A stretch of 64,000 nucleotides of DNA from Blepharisma stoltei (taxonomy: Eukaryota; Ciliophora; Heterotrichea; Heterotrichida; Blepharismidae). The translations under genes and the position numbers were made by a program. Of this stretch, positions 22,675-33,145 are shown piece by piece. Position 1 is the stretch's first letter, and every line of letters begins with the position of its first letter. Under the pieces are notes generated by a model. The model did not search any database and was not told the DNA's origin. It worked only from the letters and a program-made list of their open reading frames with translations. The stretch is from NCBI GenBank assembly GCA_914767885.1, contig CAJZBQ010000003.1, forward strand, positions 124,001 to 188,000. Direction: 5' to 3'.

Positions 22675-23231
22675 AATCAGCTAATTATATTAATTTTTAT
22701 CAATAATCATTCCAAGTTATTAAATTAGACAGTTTTCTTAAATTAAATTTTTCTTTGATTTTCAATAAAATAAAAAGTTAATTAGGATTTCACATTTTTG
22801 ATAGGGCTGGTGATATTCCATATTTCACCATTTGCTTAACTGAACGAAAACTAAGCAATATGAGACTAATTTTATTCAAAAATCCATCCAATATAACTTA
22901 TTTTGTAACTCACGCCAGTATTTTATGTCAACAATGGCTTACGTCAACCTAAGACATGCTATTAAGGCAACAATCATCAATTGTTATGATAAAGGTAATA
23001 TAAAATAATCAGTTTCAAGCTAAAGCTGAATAAGCCTATAAAGATCTCTAAATCAATATAGGCATACAATTAAAAGATTAAAAAAAAATACTTGATCAAT
23101 ATAATCTACTTCTATATCTATTTAGTTCTCTATATAATATCTCTATAAAAGTAAACAATAAAATTAGATAAATGCCAGTGCAGCCTTTATAACAAAATAA
23201 TGAATACTGATTGGAGATTATACATAATTAA

Positions 23232-23636
23232 AATATGGCATTCTGTCGAATTAATTAGCTCCGCTAACTGTTTCTCTTTCAGAAATATTTTGGTTATGAG
23301 GTTCAGTTTTCACGGTGAATCCTATCCTGCCTGCACCAGAAGCCTGATGGTGAGTGGACTTCTGGTCTTAGGAAATTGGAAGGTATAATGTTTTTCTGCT
23401 CGAAAACCCAAAGATGGTTGACCTTTAGCTGGAACACAGCCAGGCTGAGTATGGTAGCGAAAGTTCAGGCGACCCGCCGAGGCCGGAACGTTGGAATCTT
23501 TCCAGTGGCTCCTTTTGAGGCCTCCCTCAAAAAGTCCTTCCTGGCTAGAATATGGAAGTCCCAGAGCGGCAACAGTGGTAGCAGGAGGTGTATAACCCCG
23601 TAGGAGACGTTAAACGATATAGACTTAATAAGATAA
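23232..23636 (+). mobile_element. GC-rich retroelement-like insertion E2
   Basis: 405-bp relative of E1 sharing its start, internal GCCGGAACGT and 3' end. Imperfect flanking repeats GATTGGAGATTATACATAAT (23209) and GATTGAAGGTTATACAGATA (23637). Short open frames inside are fortuitous. Confidence 0.65.
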
Positions 23637-23858
23637 GATTGAAGGTTATACAGATATTTACCCTTTGAATAAAGATAAAATTTTAAACAAAAGTTGCTAG
23701 TTTTTATTCATTTTTACCATCTTAATTCCGATGAAAATTATAAAACTATCACTTATTTAAGGGAGAAATTTTACGAGCTTAGTTCTTTTATGGAGGAGGT
23801 GCCTTTTAGACTCTTAAAACTTAATCTAAAAGCTTAGAAGATTTTTTAAAAAAATCTA

Positions 23859-24112
23859 ACTCCTCCCCCTATCCATGACAAACAAAGTCATTGGAACAAA
23901 AAATTTTTTATATAAAAAAATTTTGATATTTAAGTGATAGTTAGTAAAATAAAATCACTAGCTTATTCTGTTTAGTTTTGAACAGCTTGCATTTTAAAAC
24001 ATAAATTAATATAGATTTGCTTTAAAATTATTTCGAATTGGATTTTTTAAATAAAAAAATTAACCCCTACCATAAGCTAACAAAATTTTTTTGTTTGCTT
24101 ATAAAGGGAGTA
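23859..24112. mobile_element. MITE, family 1, diverged
   Basis: TA-bounded; ends CTCCTCCCCCTATCCATGAC and TTTGTTTGCTTATAAAGGGA. The motif has drifted but the core (TTTAAGTGATAGTTAGTAAA) is family 1. Confidence 0.7.
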
Positions 24113-24229
24113 ATATTTTTTCTCTGCTAAAAATCTTGCAATTGTTCTTTTTTTTTAATTATTTGCAATAGTTCTTAAAATTATTTGGCCTTATTCTTTA
24201 TAAAATTCTAGAATTCTATTTTATTCTTA

Positions 24230-25128
24230 CTCCCCCCCCCCATCCTGATCGAATGATTGACTGTAAAAATTCCTAAAAATTGGGGAAATTAACCCCCATC
24301 CTTGATCGAACGATTTTCATATCATGCAAAATTTTATATATATAAAAATATATTAGTTATCAAAAGCTTGGGAAGATGTAATAATGAAGTTGTTTTCAGA
24401 GACTTTGAGACGACAGAAAGCTTCGGAATCAACCATTCGAAGTGATTTAGTCATCAACCTAGGCTTAAAACCTCAATAATCTAATAAAATAGAGATTCTT
24501 TTAAAATTTTTAAAAAAAAAATTTTAATTTAATAAGAAATCACAATTAAAAATGGAGCGCATGAATTAGGGTCCTTGTCCCCAAAGGTCATCCTAGTGAG
24601 GGAAGTTCAAACTTTCTGAAGGATATTGGCGCTGGAACTGCTTCGGCAGTTCTGCTCGTGCTTGAAACACATTCAAGGAAAGAAGAGAGACACATCTGGG
24701 TCATAGGCTACTGTAACGGTTCGGCGGTTAGGCCAATTCCACCTACCGTTGTTCAGAGCTGTTAGCCAGTGATGGAATTCAGGGAGGATGGGCTTGTATT
24801 GCTAGATCCTAAGCTAAGTGGGGGTCGGCAAAGTGTTATCGTAATCTTAAAATCTTAAAATCTTAATAAGAAATAAATTAAAATTTATACAGTTTAAAGG
24901 GGTAACTAATAAATCAAAATATTAAAAATTGGTATTTTTATGAGATTAATTCAATTTTTTTGCTGTAAAAATAATTATTAAATACTCTTAACACTCTTAT
25001 TTTAAAAGTAAATAAAACAAAATATATTTATTTTATATATATAAAAATTTTTTCCCAAAAAATTTTTTTTAACCACCATCCTTGATCGAACGACTCGCCG
25101 TCGTTCGATCAAGGATGGGGGGGAGTTA
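24230..25128. mobile_element. MITE-architecture element, family 3, 899 bp
   Basis: TA-bounded element with terminal motif CATCCTTGATCGAACGA in four copies: left outer (24240), left inner (24297) and a right-end hairpin (25077-25122). Same layout as family 1 but a different motif. It carries the E3 insertion. Confidence 0.75.
24553..24862 (+). mobile_element. GC-rich retroelement-like insertion E3
   Basis: 310-bp GC-rich block ending in a tandem AATCTTAA tail and flanked by TTAATAAGAAAT repeats (24529 and 24863), inside the family-3 element. Confidence 0.65.
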
Positions 25129-25193
25129 TATTTAATTAATTGTTCGGTTCTTTGACTGCTTTATTAACGCTATTACTTACACCATAATAATTA

Positions 25194-26528
25194 ATGGGTA
25201 AAATGATAGGCATATACAGACTATTGTCTGTCAAATACGAAAAGCAAATAACCGTCACGCGTCAGCAACTTATATCAAGGATTTCTGTTATGAATCCTCT
25301 CTACTCTTTAATGAGTAATTTTCATTTGTTCGAGTTGTTGAGCGCTGCATCAAACTTCTTCCACTTAACCTGCATAGAAATATGCGAGATGGCTATCCTA
25401 TTGCAGAGGTTTAAAAATTTCTTTTCGTTCACAAACGAAGAAATTATTTATATTATAGCTTATATTACAAAGGCAAATTTCAATGCAAAGATTGAAATTT
25501 ATGAAGAAAAGTTAGTAAAACGCTTTCCAGATTTTCTAATAAAATACGGAAACTTTTTAAATGCAAATTTTGCAGCTCAAAACATCAGCACTACCGATAT
25601 TTTCAACATGTATAAAGAGCTTATGGAAGGAATTGTAACGCCTCAAAGAGAAATTGATGAGTTAAATGAAAATTTAAATTCTATTATGAGGACTGGTTAT
25701 AAAAGGAAGGCATCAAAGTTAGACATGAAGGATGAGATAGCTGTAAACTTGCACTTAAAAAAGATTCAGATTAAGATTAGCTTTTTGCCTAGCAGGTACC
25801 GGGATTTGCACCCCTACACGCTCATCACTCCCGAGGAGCTTCGGCAGAAAACTCTCCTTGTTGCCGCAAACAAGGGATTCGAACTGACCAGTCTTGACTT
25901 TCTATGCCTTCTGGAGCCTAAGGGCCAACCACTGGGTCGAAACTCCTAATTTCTCGTTGGACAAATGCTATCTGTCGATTCTGTTCGAGGGAATCAGCTT
26001 CCACTCGGGACTGTCGCCGATCTTGTCCTTTCCAATGGTTGTTCTGGTGGGTAAAAGCCGAGTCCCACGGATTAGCTCCATAGGGTCCGATTAAAACCTA
26101 GCCCGATATACAAAAAAGATTTCAGGCCCCTTTCCACCTAAATTCCCACCATGGGGTCATTGCCTGCGAGCGTTGAAGAAATAGGTCGAGAGGTCTGGTG
26201 GCACGTCGTCACCATTTTTATGAATATACTTAAAAAAGATAAAGAAGGATTTCTTCGGGGAAGAAAACTTGCTCTTCCCCTCCTTGAGCGAACAAAAAGT
26301 TATGTTCGCTCATGGATTGTTTTATAAAAAATTTATATATGTAAAAATTGAGAAGCAAAAATTAATATAATTTGCAAATTTATATTTTAAAAACGAGGGC
26401 TTTTAAAATTAATCAGAAATATCAATGTTTTTTTCATAAAAATGTTTGTTCACTTTTCCAAAAAATAAGGATTTTTCAAATAGTTTTGCTCGCTCATTGA
26501 GGGGGATTTAGATGATTTGGAGGTCTAA
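25194..26528 (+). CDS. hypothetical protein interrupted by a retroelement and a MITE
   Basis: The open frame from 25194 encodes about 190 helical residues (for example IYEEKLVKRFPDFLIKYGNF) and then runs into a GC-rich insertion. Removing E4 with one 13-bp target-site copy (475 bp) and the MITE (239 bp) leaves 206 codons ending KKDFFGEENLDDLEV-TAA, an acidic tail typical of a real C terminus. No family recognised. If E4 is not excised during development, the gene is truncated; the MITE junction lacks TA, so the 3' part is an inference. Confidence 0.5.
25766..26227 (-). mobile_element. GC-rich retroelement-like insertion E4 with 13-bp TSD
   Basis: 462-bp insertion flanked by perfect ACTTAAAAAAGAT copies (25753-25765 and 26228-26240). 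On the minus strand it ends CTAATCTTAATCTGA, like the E3 tail, and contains CAGTTCGAATCC, close to a tRNA-type B box. Points to target-primed reverse transcription: SINE or truncated LINE. Confidence 0.8.
26271..26509. mobile_element. MITE, family 1, degenerate ends
   Basis: CTCCTTGAGCGAACAAAA at the left and TTTTGCTCGCTCATTGAGGG at the right. No TA at the borders. Confidence 0.6.
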
Positions 26529-27106
26529 AATTGATCTCCATTTTGAGACCACTAATAATAATTTAGATGAAATTTAAATTTTATTATTCAAATAAATACA
26601 CAAAAGGATTTGAATTTATTTAATTAGTATGAATGACTGTTTGGTAATTTTATTTGGATTTTTTATATAAAAATAAGGAACAAAAATAAAGATATTTAAT
26701 TGACTAAATTATGACATTTAGTATCTTTGACAAAAATAAGCTTTTGAATTTTTCAATAATATTCGAGCTATTTCTAAAAGAAATTTTATTTTTCAAAATA
26801 AATGTTTAGTAAAATTTTGCTAGCAAAAACCTTTATATAGTTAAACGTCACTGGCTTAGCTTTCAACAATTTGAATGCATTAAAATAAATCTTGCTTTAT
26901 TTACCAAAATTTCAACAAATCAGAGACCATATTATATTTCTAAATAAGATACCTTTAAAATACCCTAGGAACAATTCATACTTGCTAATTAGTATTGTTT
27001 AATATAGTCTTTAAAAAATCCTACAAATTCGTTCTCCTCCCCCTCTTCATTCACATCTTCTTTCTAATAATTTAAAAATATCCGTTTATATAATTTCGCA
27101 GCCATT
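26529..27106. other. intergenic, no feature seen
   Basis: AT-rich, stops in all frames, no element ends recognised. Confidence 0.5.
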
Positions 27107-27532
27107 ATGAAAATTATTTTAGGTTTATTGATACTTTTGATTTCTTCAAATGCAAGTGAACAGTACTCACATGATGAAAATGGGAACAGAATTTACCTTG
27201 AAATATCATCACAAACAAGAGGAGATTTTACAAAGTTAAAAAATTCAGAAAAAAATACACCCACTTTTACCCAGCTAAGTAACGATGGATCTGGGGAAGA
27301 TGATGATGGTATGGAAGACGATACGAAAGTTATAACCGTATTTTTACTTAATATACTTGCATGTGTTTTATGCTGTGGATTCCTTCAGCTAGTACTAATG
27401 CTGAGCAAAAGAATGAATAGTGAACTAAGTGATATGAGAAAAAATTATAAACAATATCAAGGTTTCCTAAGATTTAAAGAATTTCGGAGAGCTTGGGCAA
27501 AAGAAAATGAAGGAGAGAGCTCTGATAATTAA
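27107..27532 (+). CDS. small type I membrane protein
   Basis: 141 aa, no IES. Residues 1-17 are a clear signal peptide (MKIILGLLILLISSNAS). A short acidic ectodomain (GSGEDDDGMEDD) is followed by one membrane segment at about 75-100 (VFLLNILACVLCCGFLQLVL) and a basic-then-acidic cytosolic tail. No family recognised. Confidence 0.7.
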   Translation: MKIILGLLILLISSNASEQYSHDENGNRIYLEISSQTRGDFTKLKNSEKNTPTFTQLSNDGSGEDDDGMEDDTKVITVFLLNILACVLCCGFLQLVLMLSKRMNSELSDMRKNYKQYQGFLRFKEFRRAWAKENEGESSDN

Positions 27533-27948
27533 ATATTTCCTTTTAATATAATATAAACTTATTTTTTATAAAAATTTGTATTTAGATACGGTCTTTTAAA
27601 TTTTCTTAAACTTATTTAATTTTTATTTATTAGTCCACTTGCGGGCATTGATTTTTTCTATATTAATATATATATTGATCTAAATCATATTCTTTCTTAT
27701 TTGCTTTTTCCTTGATTTTTTTATAATAATTGAAACTATTTCATCTATAAGAGATCATATGGTAGCAGGTCCTTATAATATTCAGTTTATATTATTTTAA
27801 TTTTCAAGTATTTTTTATCCATATTCAATTGCAATATCTGCTGAAACTTACTACTATTGCTAAATATAATATTAAAAGATTAAAGGTAACGAAATTTGTA
27901 TAATGAAAGCTTTCTTAATCATCTAAGCCTCTATATACATTTTGAGCA
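27533..27948. other. intergenic, no feature seen
   Basis: AT-rich stretch upstream of the tRNA-like gene; nothing else recognised. Confidence 0.5.
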
Positions 27949-28019
27949 TCAGAAGTAGCACAATGGTTGTGCGTCAGACCTGCTCAGCTGAAGATCCAAG
28001 TTCAATTCTTGGCCTCTGA
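27949..28019 (+). tRNA. tRNA-like gene with 8-nt anticodon loop
   Basis: 71 nt folding as a cloverleaf: acceptor TCAGAAG/CCTCTGA (one mismatch), D arm GCAC/GTGC, T arm CCAAG-TTCAATT-CTTGG. The A-box (TAGCACAATGG) and B-box (AGTTCAATTC) are good. The anticodon arm TCAGA-CCTGCTCA-GCTGA has an 8-nt loop and a mismatched closing pair, so no anticodon can be assigned. The body resembles elongator tRNA-Met. A T5 terminator follows, so Pol III transcription is plausible; it could be a pseudogene. Confidence 0.6.
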
Positions 28020-28022
28020 CCC

Positions 28023-28027
28023 TTTTT
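28023..28027 (+). terminator. Pol III T5 terminator
   Basis: Run of five T three bases after the tRNA-like 3' end. Confidence 0.6.
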
Positions 28028-28096
28028 AGAATGCCTTCACATTTTTCTATCTCTGTCATCATAAATCAATCAATTCTATCCTTTTTGTAAAAATAA

Positions 28097-30333
28097 ATGT
28101 TGGGAGACAGCTTTATTCTATTGCAACTCTTTTTATTGGCCAGCTTGTTACTCTCACTGATATTTTTTTTCTTTTATATGCTCTCATATATAGTTACAGG
28201 GCCTGGATCATTCACTCTTTTTATTATTCTCATATGCTATCTACTTCACAGTATAATTGAAGGTCTAGTATTCCCAGGCTCCATAACTTTATGTCGAAGA
28301 GCTTCTGAAATCGGCATTTCTAAGCGATTTGCATCAGAGCTTAAAACAACTATCAATGATTTAGAAGCAATTTTAGTTAATTTACAAAAAGTTAAAGAAA
28401 GCTATGAAGATCAACAATTAAAACATTTTAATTTGAGTTTTTCCAAAAAAAGCTTTTTATCAGTGATGAAACACCTTAATGAGCTTCAAAAACAAGGACT
28501 AATTTCTCCTAATCAAGACCGTCTCCTAACTTTATTAGTTCAGCTTGAAGAGTGCTTAAAAGGAATAAAAATTGATGCAGGGAAAAATGTGGAAAGCTTA
28601 TGGGATTTATTAGATAAAATTCACAAAAAGAAAATCCAGACAAGCTTAGAGAGTTTACAAATCCCTTTGAAGCTATGTAAAGAACTTAATACATTTATAT
28701 ATCAGTCTTATGGAAAAACCAACTGTTTGCAAAAAGCAAAAAGATGGATGACAGACCCTTTGCTAGGGAATCTGAATTATATGAGAGTAATTTTATCGAG
28801 CCAACTCAATGGAGAACAAATATGGATTCAAGGTCATGATGGAATGCGAATTGATTGGTAATTTTTATTAAGCATGCTTTTTCCAAGCCATTGAAACCCA
28901 AATGGGCCTACAATGCTTTTCTGTAATCCAAATGTCGGTTTTTACGAATTAATGCATTTTCAGACAGAATGGCTTGAATTTTACCTTGCATTAGGTATCA
29001 ATGTATTCGCGTGGAATTACAGAGGCTACGGACGATCTCAAGGCCGCTCAGAAATTCCAAACTTTAAAAAAGATGGAGAAATGATCGTCAACTATTTAAG
29101 AAACACCCGACAAGTCAACAAATTAGGAGTCCATGGGTTATCACTAGGTGGCTGTGTAGCTACTCATTTAGCAAGAAACTGCGATTTAGACTTTTTATTT
29201 GCGGACAGAACATTCTCGACCTTAGGAGATGCCACCAGATATAATTTCGGACAATTCGCATTTTATCCTTTTCAAATTCTTGGGCCGGTAGACACAGATT
29301 CAGCTGGAGATTATATTTCTTCACATTGTTATAAAGTCCTTGCAGCTGATCCTAGAGATGATATGATTGATGATTTGGCTTCTTTAAAATCAGGAATTGC
29401 TATACAATTATTAAAGCAAATTATTTAAATTTTTTTTTAATAAAATAATTATTTTAAAAAAACATTTTATTTATTACCCAATTATTTACGAAACAAAGCG
29501 CAATTCCTTATATTGACCCTGCTTTATTTGAGAAAAAATCATTTATTTTGAACATTGAGGATCTAGATCGAGCAGTTGAAGTATTGAAAAGATTAGGAAA
29601 CTTAATAAAAGGCATGATAAGAGCTATGCAAAGTCAACCAAACTCAGAAGCAACCCCTGAAAGCGCAATAAAAGCGATTAAAAAACAAAAGGTTTATAAA
29701 TGTGGAAATGAAAGCCTTGATGACTATGAAAAAATTGCTGAAATAGTTGTTGACGTCCATAATGTTTTAGCTCATTTAGATGCTGGAGGCAAATCTTTGA
29801 GTATAATTTTAAGCTCAAAATACATAAGGCTCAATTTTATTGCGTGGCTGCTTGTAATTGATATATGAGGAAGTGATTGTAATGAATATACTGAAAATCT
29901 GGATTTAGGTAAAGTAAAGTCGCTGGAGCTTATGAAATATTGTATTGAATGCTTAAAAAATCTAATTTCACAGAATAAAATCTGCCCATGTACGCTCATG
30001 CAGGCTATTATTGCTGACCTCCATATTTTGACTGACACTTTATGCTGTTTATAACTAATTGGTACCTAATTAATTTTTTAAAAAAATCTACCATTCCAAA
30101 AAAATTATTTAATTTAGAACATCATAGCAAAAATACACAACAAACTAGAAGAAGGCGAAAACAGCACAGAAGCCAACGAGTCCTTAAGCAGCTTCGACAG
30201 CTTCAAAGAAAGCATCGACTACTCCTCCGCTGGATATCTAATTCCATTAAAAAATGGGCATAATGGAATCCTTTCCTCTATAGAAAGACATATTTACGAG
30301 AGACACTTAGCAAGAGCCCATTTTATTAGTTAA
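28097..30333 (+). CDS. membrane-anchored alpha/beta hydrolase (copy 2)
   Basis: Removal of one 15-nt intron and two IESs leaves 690 aa. Two N-terminal membrane segments (residues about 8-55), a long helical region, then the hydrolase core: NYRGYGRSQGR, nucleophile elbow GVHGLSLGG, AADPRDD and a late NGHNG His. The order matches copy 1 at 9187-11651, and both end with an equivalent GYLIP..GH block. Copy 1 has no intron at the matching site and no IES at the same positions, so the inserts are younger than the duplication or were lost. Ends in an 8-bp overlap with the convergent F-BAR gene. Confidence 0.85.
28858..28872 (+). other. 15-nt intron
   Basis: GTAATTTTTATTAAG. Removal joins GMRID to CMLFPSHWNPNG in frame. 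Confidence 0.85.
29411..29484. other. IES, 74 bp
   Basis: TA-bounded; joins SGIAIQL to FTKQSAIPYID in hydrolase copy 2. 71 bp is an alternative. Confidence 0.75.
30052..30126. other. IES, 75 bp
   Basis: TA-bounded; joins TDTLCCL to AKIHNKLEEGE in hydrolase copy 2. Confidence 0.75.
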
Positions 30334-32034
30334 CTCTTGTATTCACATCTTCCTCTAATTTCGCATCTAAATTCTCGTCTTTGTTTTGGTTTTCCATTAT
30401 TATTGCTAAAAGTTCAAGAGAGGTATGTAGATAAGTTTTTTCTTTTCCATTGATTTCGTGCTTTGTTATGAGATTTTTGATGGAGTCAAAAAGAAATGAA
30501 GCTCCTTCGGTCTCAATTTTTATGATTTCTTGGATTTTTTCTTTGTAGTCGTTGAGGTCATATTTTGGAAGCAAACTTTTTACCTCAGAAATTTCGGATT
30601 TAAGGGATTTAAATAGGTAGAGATATCCACAATAATTAAGGATATACCCAATTATTTGTAAAGGGATATTAAAAATATTTATTATGAAAATAATATATTT
30701 AGGGTAAAAAAAAAATATTTTCTACTAGGGTTTTTATATTTCCTTGAGATTCCTCAACTTTTTCTTTTAAAATTTTGGTCAAAATCCCGATTTCTAAAAA
30801 TCTGCAAATACACTGTGTAATTTTCCTATATAATTTAGCACTGATATCTTTTAATGTAAGCTTTATAGGGATAAAAATATGCTGAGTGGCGTCTTGTATT
30901 TTTCGATAAAATTTGCTTAAATTCCTTGAAAAATCCTGAGCATTAAAATTCAAATGGCTGTTTATTTCTTCAATTTTAAGGTCGATTATATTATTTGTCA
31001 ACAATTTCACAATATTTTTTGGGACAAAACCATTGTTTCCTTCAATATTTAAGCATCTGTATCATTGATGATCTGTGGTTCCGCCTCTTATTTCAATAGC
31101 CTCCCCTGCTTTTAGATTAATTTCATCTGGAAACACAGAAGAAAAGTCAAATAAAGCTTCAGCATTTGGTACAAAAAAATATTTTCTGTTAAATTTAAAT
31201 AAATTTGGTCTCGTAATATGTCTTTTTTCTAGCGAAATTTGAGAAAAACCTATAACTTTTGGATATGTGTCCCTATCTTCAGTTATCTCAATATATTTTT
31301 CTGTGTTTTCTTTCAGCCCTTCCAGATCTTCGTGCAAATTATCAGAAAAATTTTCAATGCACCCTATCATTTCTGCAATTGGTCCTAACAATTCGTCTTG
31401 TGTTGACTCTTTTGCATCATTGCTGGCTTTTTCAAAATCTTTATCTTTATTGATAAAATTATTCCAAACGCCTCCTTTAATTTCTTCCATTTCTTGGATT
31501 CTATGGTCTTGTGTCAATTTAGACTGCTCTACAAGAATTTTTTCATAAAGCTGCTTAAAATGCTCTCTTTCGTCCCAGGCAGCTTTTGCTCTTTGTGCCT
31601 TGACGTTTCATTCTTGGACTCTTATGGCTAAATCTTCGAGTTTTGTCGTCAGTCTTAAACTTTCTCATGGGTCTCTTTTTAGGAATTTTGATGAAAAATC
31701 TATCATAAAATTAGGAAGTGATATTTCTTTCGATAATCCTTATTCATAGAAAAAAATTATGAAAAATATCTTTATGGAGGGCTACAATGAAAGTTTTTGC
31801 CCATTTTAAATAAAAAAATAATAAGCTAAATAATCCTTGTAAGGCAATTGATGTGTCGTAAAGAGAATTAATAAACTCTGATTAAACTGTACTAGTTACT
31901 GCTTGCGAAAGTTTCATGATTTCTACAGCTACAGATTGAGAACTTGATGAGCAATTTACAATTCAATTGGTAAGCTGCTCTTCAGTTTCTTTTTCTGGGC
32001 TGGAGTCTGGAGACTCTGAAACTTCATCTTGCAT
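30326..32034 (-). CDS. F-BAR-like and SH3 domain protein
   Basis: One 15-nt intron and two IESs removed leave 507 aa. The first 230 residues are helical and read like an F-BAR domain: DFSSKFLKRDPWESLRLTTK, EWNVKAQRAKAAWDEREHFK and further coiled-coil. An SH3 domain follows (about 270-340): ALFDFSSVFPDEINLKAGE, HQWYRCL, NNGFVPKNIV. The ALxDF, Trp and FVP positions are typical of SH3. A helical tail follows. Family role: membrane curvature sensing linked to actin or endocytosis. The SH3 call is firm; F-BAR is by pattern and order. Confidence 0.75.
30645..30717. other. IES, 73 bp
   Basis: TA-bounded; joins KTLVENI to LNYCGYLYLF in the F-BAR/SH3 gene. Confidence 0.7.
31736..31832. other. IES, 97 bp
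   Basis: TA-bounded with an extended repeat AAGGATTAT on both sides; joins SIALQGL to SKEISLPNF. Confidence 0.8.
31878..31892 (-). other. 15-nt intron
   Basis: On the minus strand GTACAGTTTAATCAG; removal gives AVTKFINSLYD in frame. Confidence 0.75.
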
Positions 32035-32069
32035 ATTTTATCAAATTATTGAAGTAATCATTTCTTGAA

Positions 32070-32975
32070 ATGGAGGAAGAGCTTCTCTTTAGAGTTATCA
32101 TTGTCGGTGATAGTGGGGTGGGGAAATCTTGCTTATTACTAGCTTTTCTATTATCTTTATTTTTAAAATTTAATCATATATGAGCCTCTTTATTATATTA
32201 AATTTATTTTATATTTTTTTAAAAAATTGAGTAAGGTTTAGCGAAAATACATTCAATGAGCAGCATACTGTTACTATTGGTGTTGAATTTCGCATCACGT
32301 CTATTGGACGTAATTTTTTTCCTCAGAATATATTTATCTTCGCCATTTGGTCGAAAGTTTTTCAAAGGTATTGGCAAAACCGTTATTTTTCTACAAATAT
32401 CTGACGAGAAAAAATTCAGCCATGCAGAGAAAATGGCTTCTTGAGAAATTGTCCTACTTGAATTTGGCACAAAACTGGTGAAAATAAATAATCAACAAGT
32501 GAAACTCCAAATATGAGACACTGCTGGCCAAGAAAGTTTTAGGAGTATCACAAGAAGCTTTTACCGACGAGCTGATGGAGTTTTGCTCGTCTATGATGTG
32601 AATTCCAAAGAAAGCTTTGAAGGGCTGAGCTATTGGCTTGGAGAAATTCGGCAACACGCAACAAGTGACATTGTTATATTTCTAGTAGGAAACCAAGTAG
32701 ACCTCACAGAGTCGGAAAATTCAAGAGAAGTCTCACAAGATGATGCAAATGCTTATAAAAATTTCCATAATTTGTGTGGATTTAAAGAAACTTCAGCGCT
32801 GAGTGGGTTTAATGTGAATGAAACTTTTCATGAGTTCACCAATATTCTCTATGAGAGATGAAACGAAAAAGTTGATAAAGACCCGATGGAGGTGCCTAGC
32901 CTTGACCTTAAGACTAAACCATTAACAAATAAGAAAAATTGCTGCTATTTTTGTAATATAAAAAAGATATTATAA
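32070..32975 (+). CDS. Rab-family small GTPase
   Basis: After removing inserts of 92 and 175 bp, 212 aa remain. All G motifs are present: GDSGVGKSC (G1), TIGVEF (switch I, G2), WDTAGQE (G3, the Trp being TGA at 32514), GNQVD in place of GNKxD (G4) and TSAL (G5). The C terminus has NCC followed by YFCNIKKIL, so the prenylated Cys pair is not terminal; either the tail is longer than usual or a further unrecognised splice exists. The subfamily is not clear; it looks closest to the Rab2/4/14 group. Confidence 0.9.
32142..32233. other. IES, 92 bp
   Basis: TA-bounded; joins KSCLLL to RFSENTF, restoring the Rab consensus exactly. Confidence 0.85.
32291..32465. other. eliminated segment without TA, 175 bp
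   Basis: Flanked by the 8-bp direct repeat TTGAATTT (ending 32290 and 32465). Removing one repeat plus the insert gives TIGVEFGTKLVKINNQ, a perfect Rab switch I. No TA pair restores frame here. Confidence 0.75.
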
Positions 32976-33145
32976 TCTCATTTATATCAATAGTATGATA
33001 ATAAAGCATAGAAAAGCAATGAATTTTTAACAATTTTAAGGACTTTTTTATTTTTAGGAAATATATTAGACAATTTAACTGATTTTTCGTATGAAATTAT
33101 TTTCATCAAGATTTATTGTATACATCCTTATATAATTAAATTAAA

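Larger units (their letters stand above)
21688..25193. other. gene-free, element-rich region
   Basis: About 3.5 kb with no convincing gene. It holds two family-1 MITEs, a palindrome, a family-3 element and two GC-rich retroelement-like insertions, listed separately, in AT-rich filler. It may be wholly germline-limited. Confidence 0.6.

Noticed and set aside
23200-23603. Overlapping + strand open frames
   Set aside because: They fall in the GC-rich element E2; GC content makes chance open frames long in this AT-rich DNA.
16734-26230. GC-rich blocks as bacterial contamination
   Set aside because: They are short, embedded in AT-rich DNA, flanked by direct repeats and share sequence with each other.
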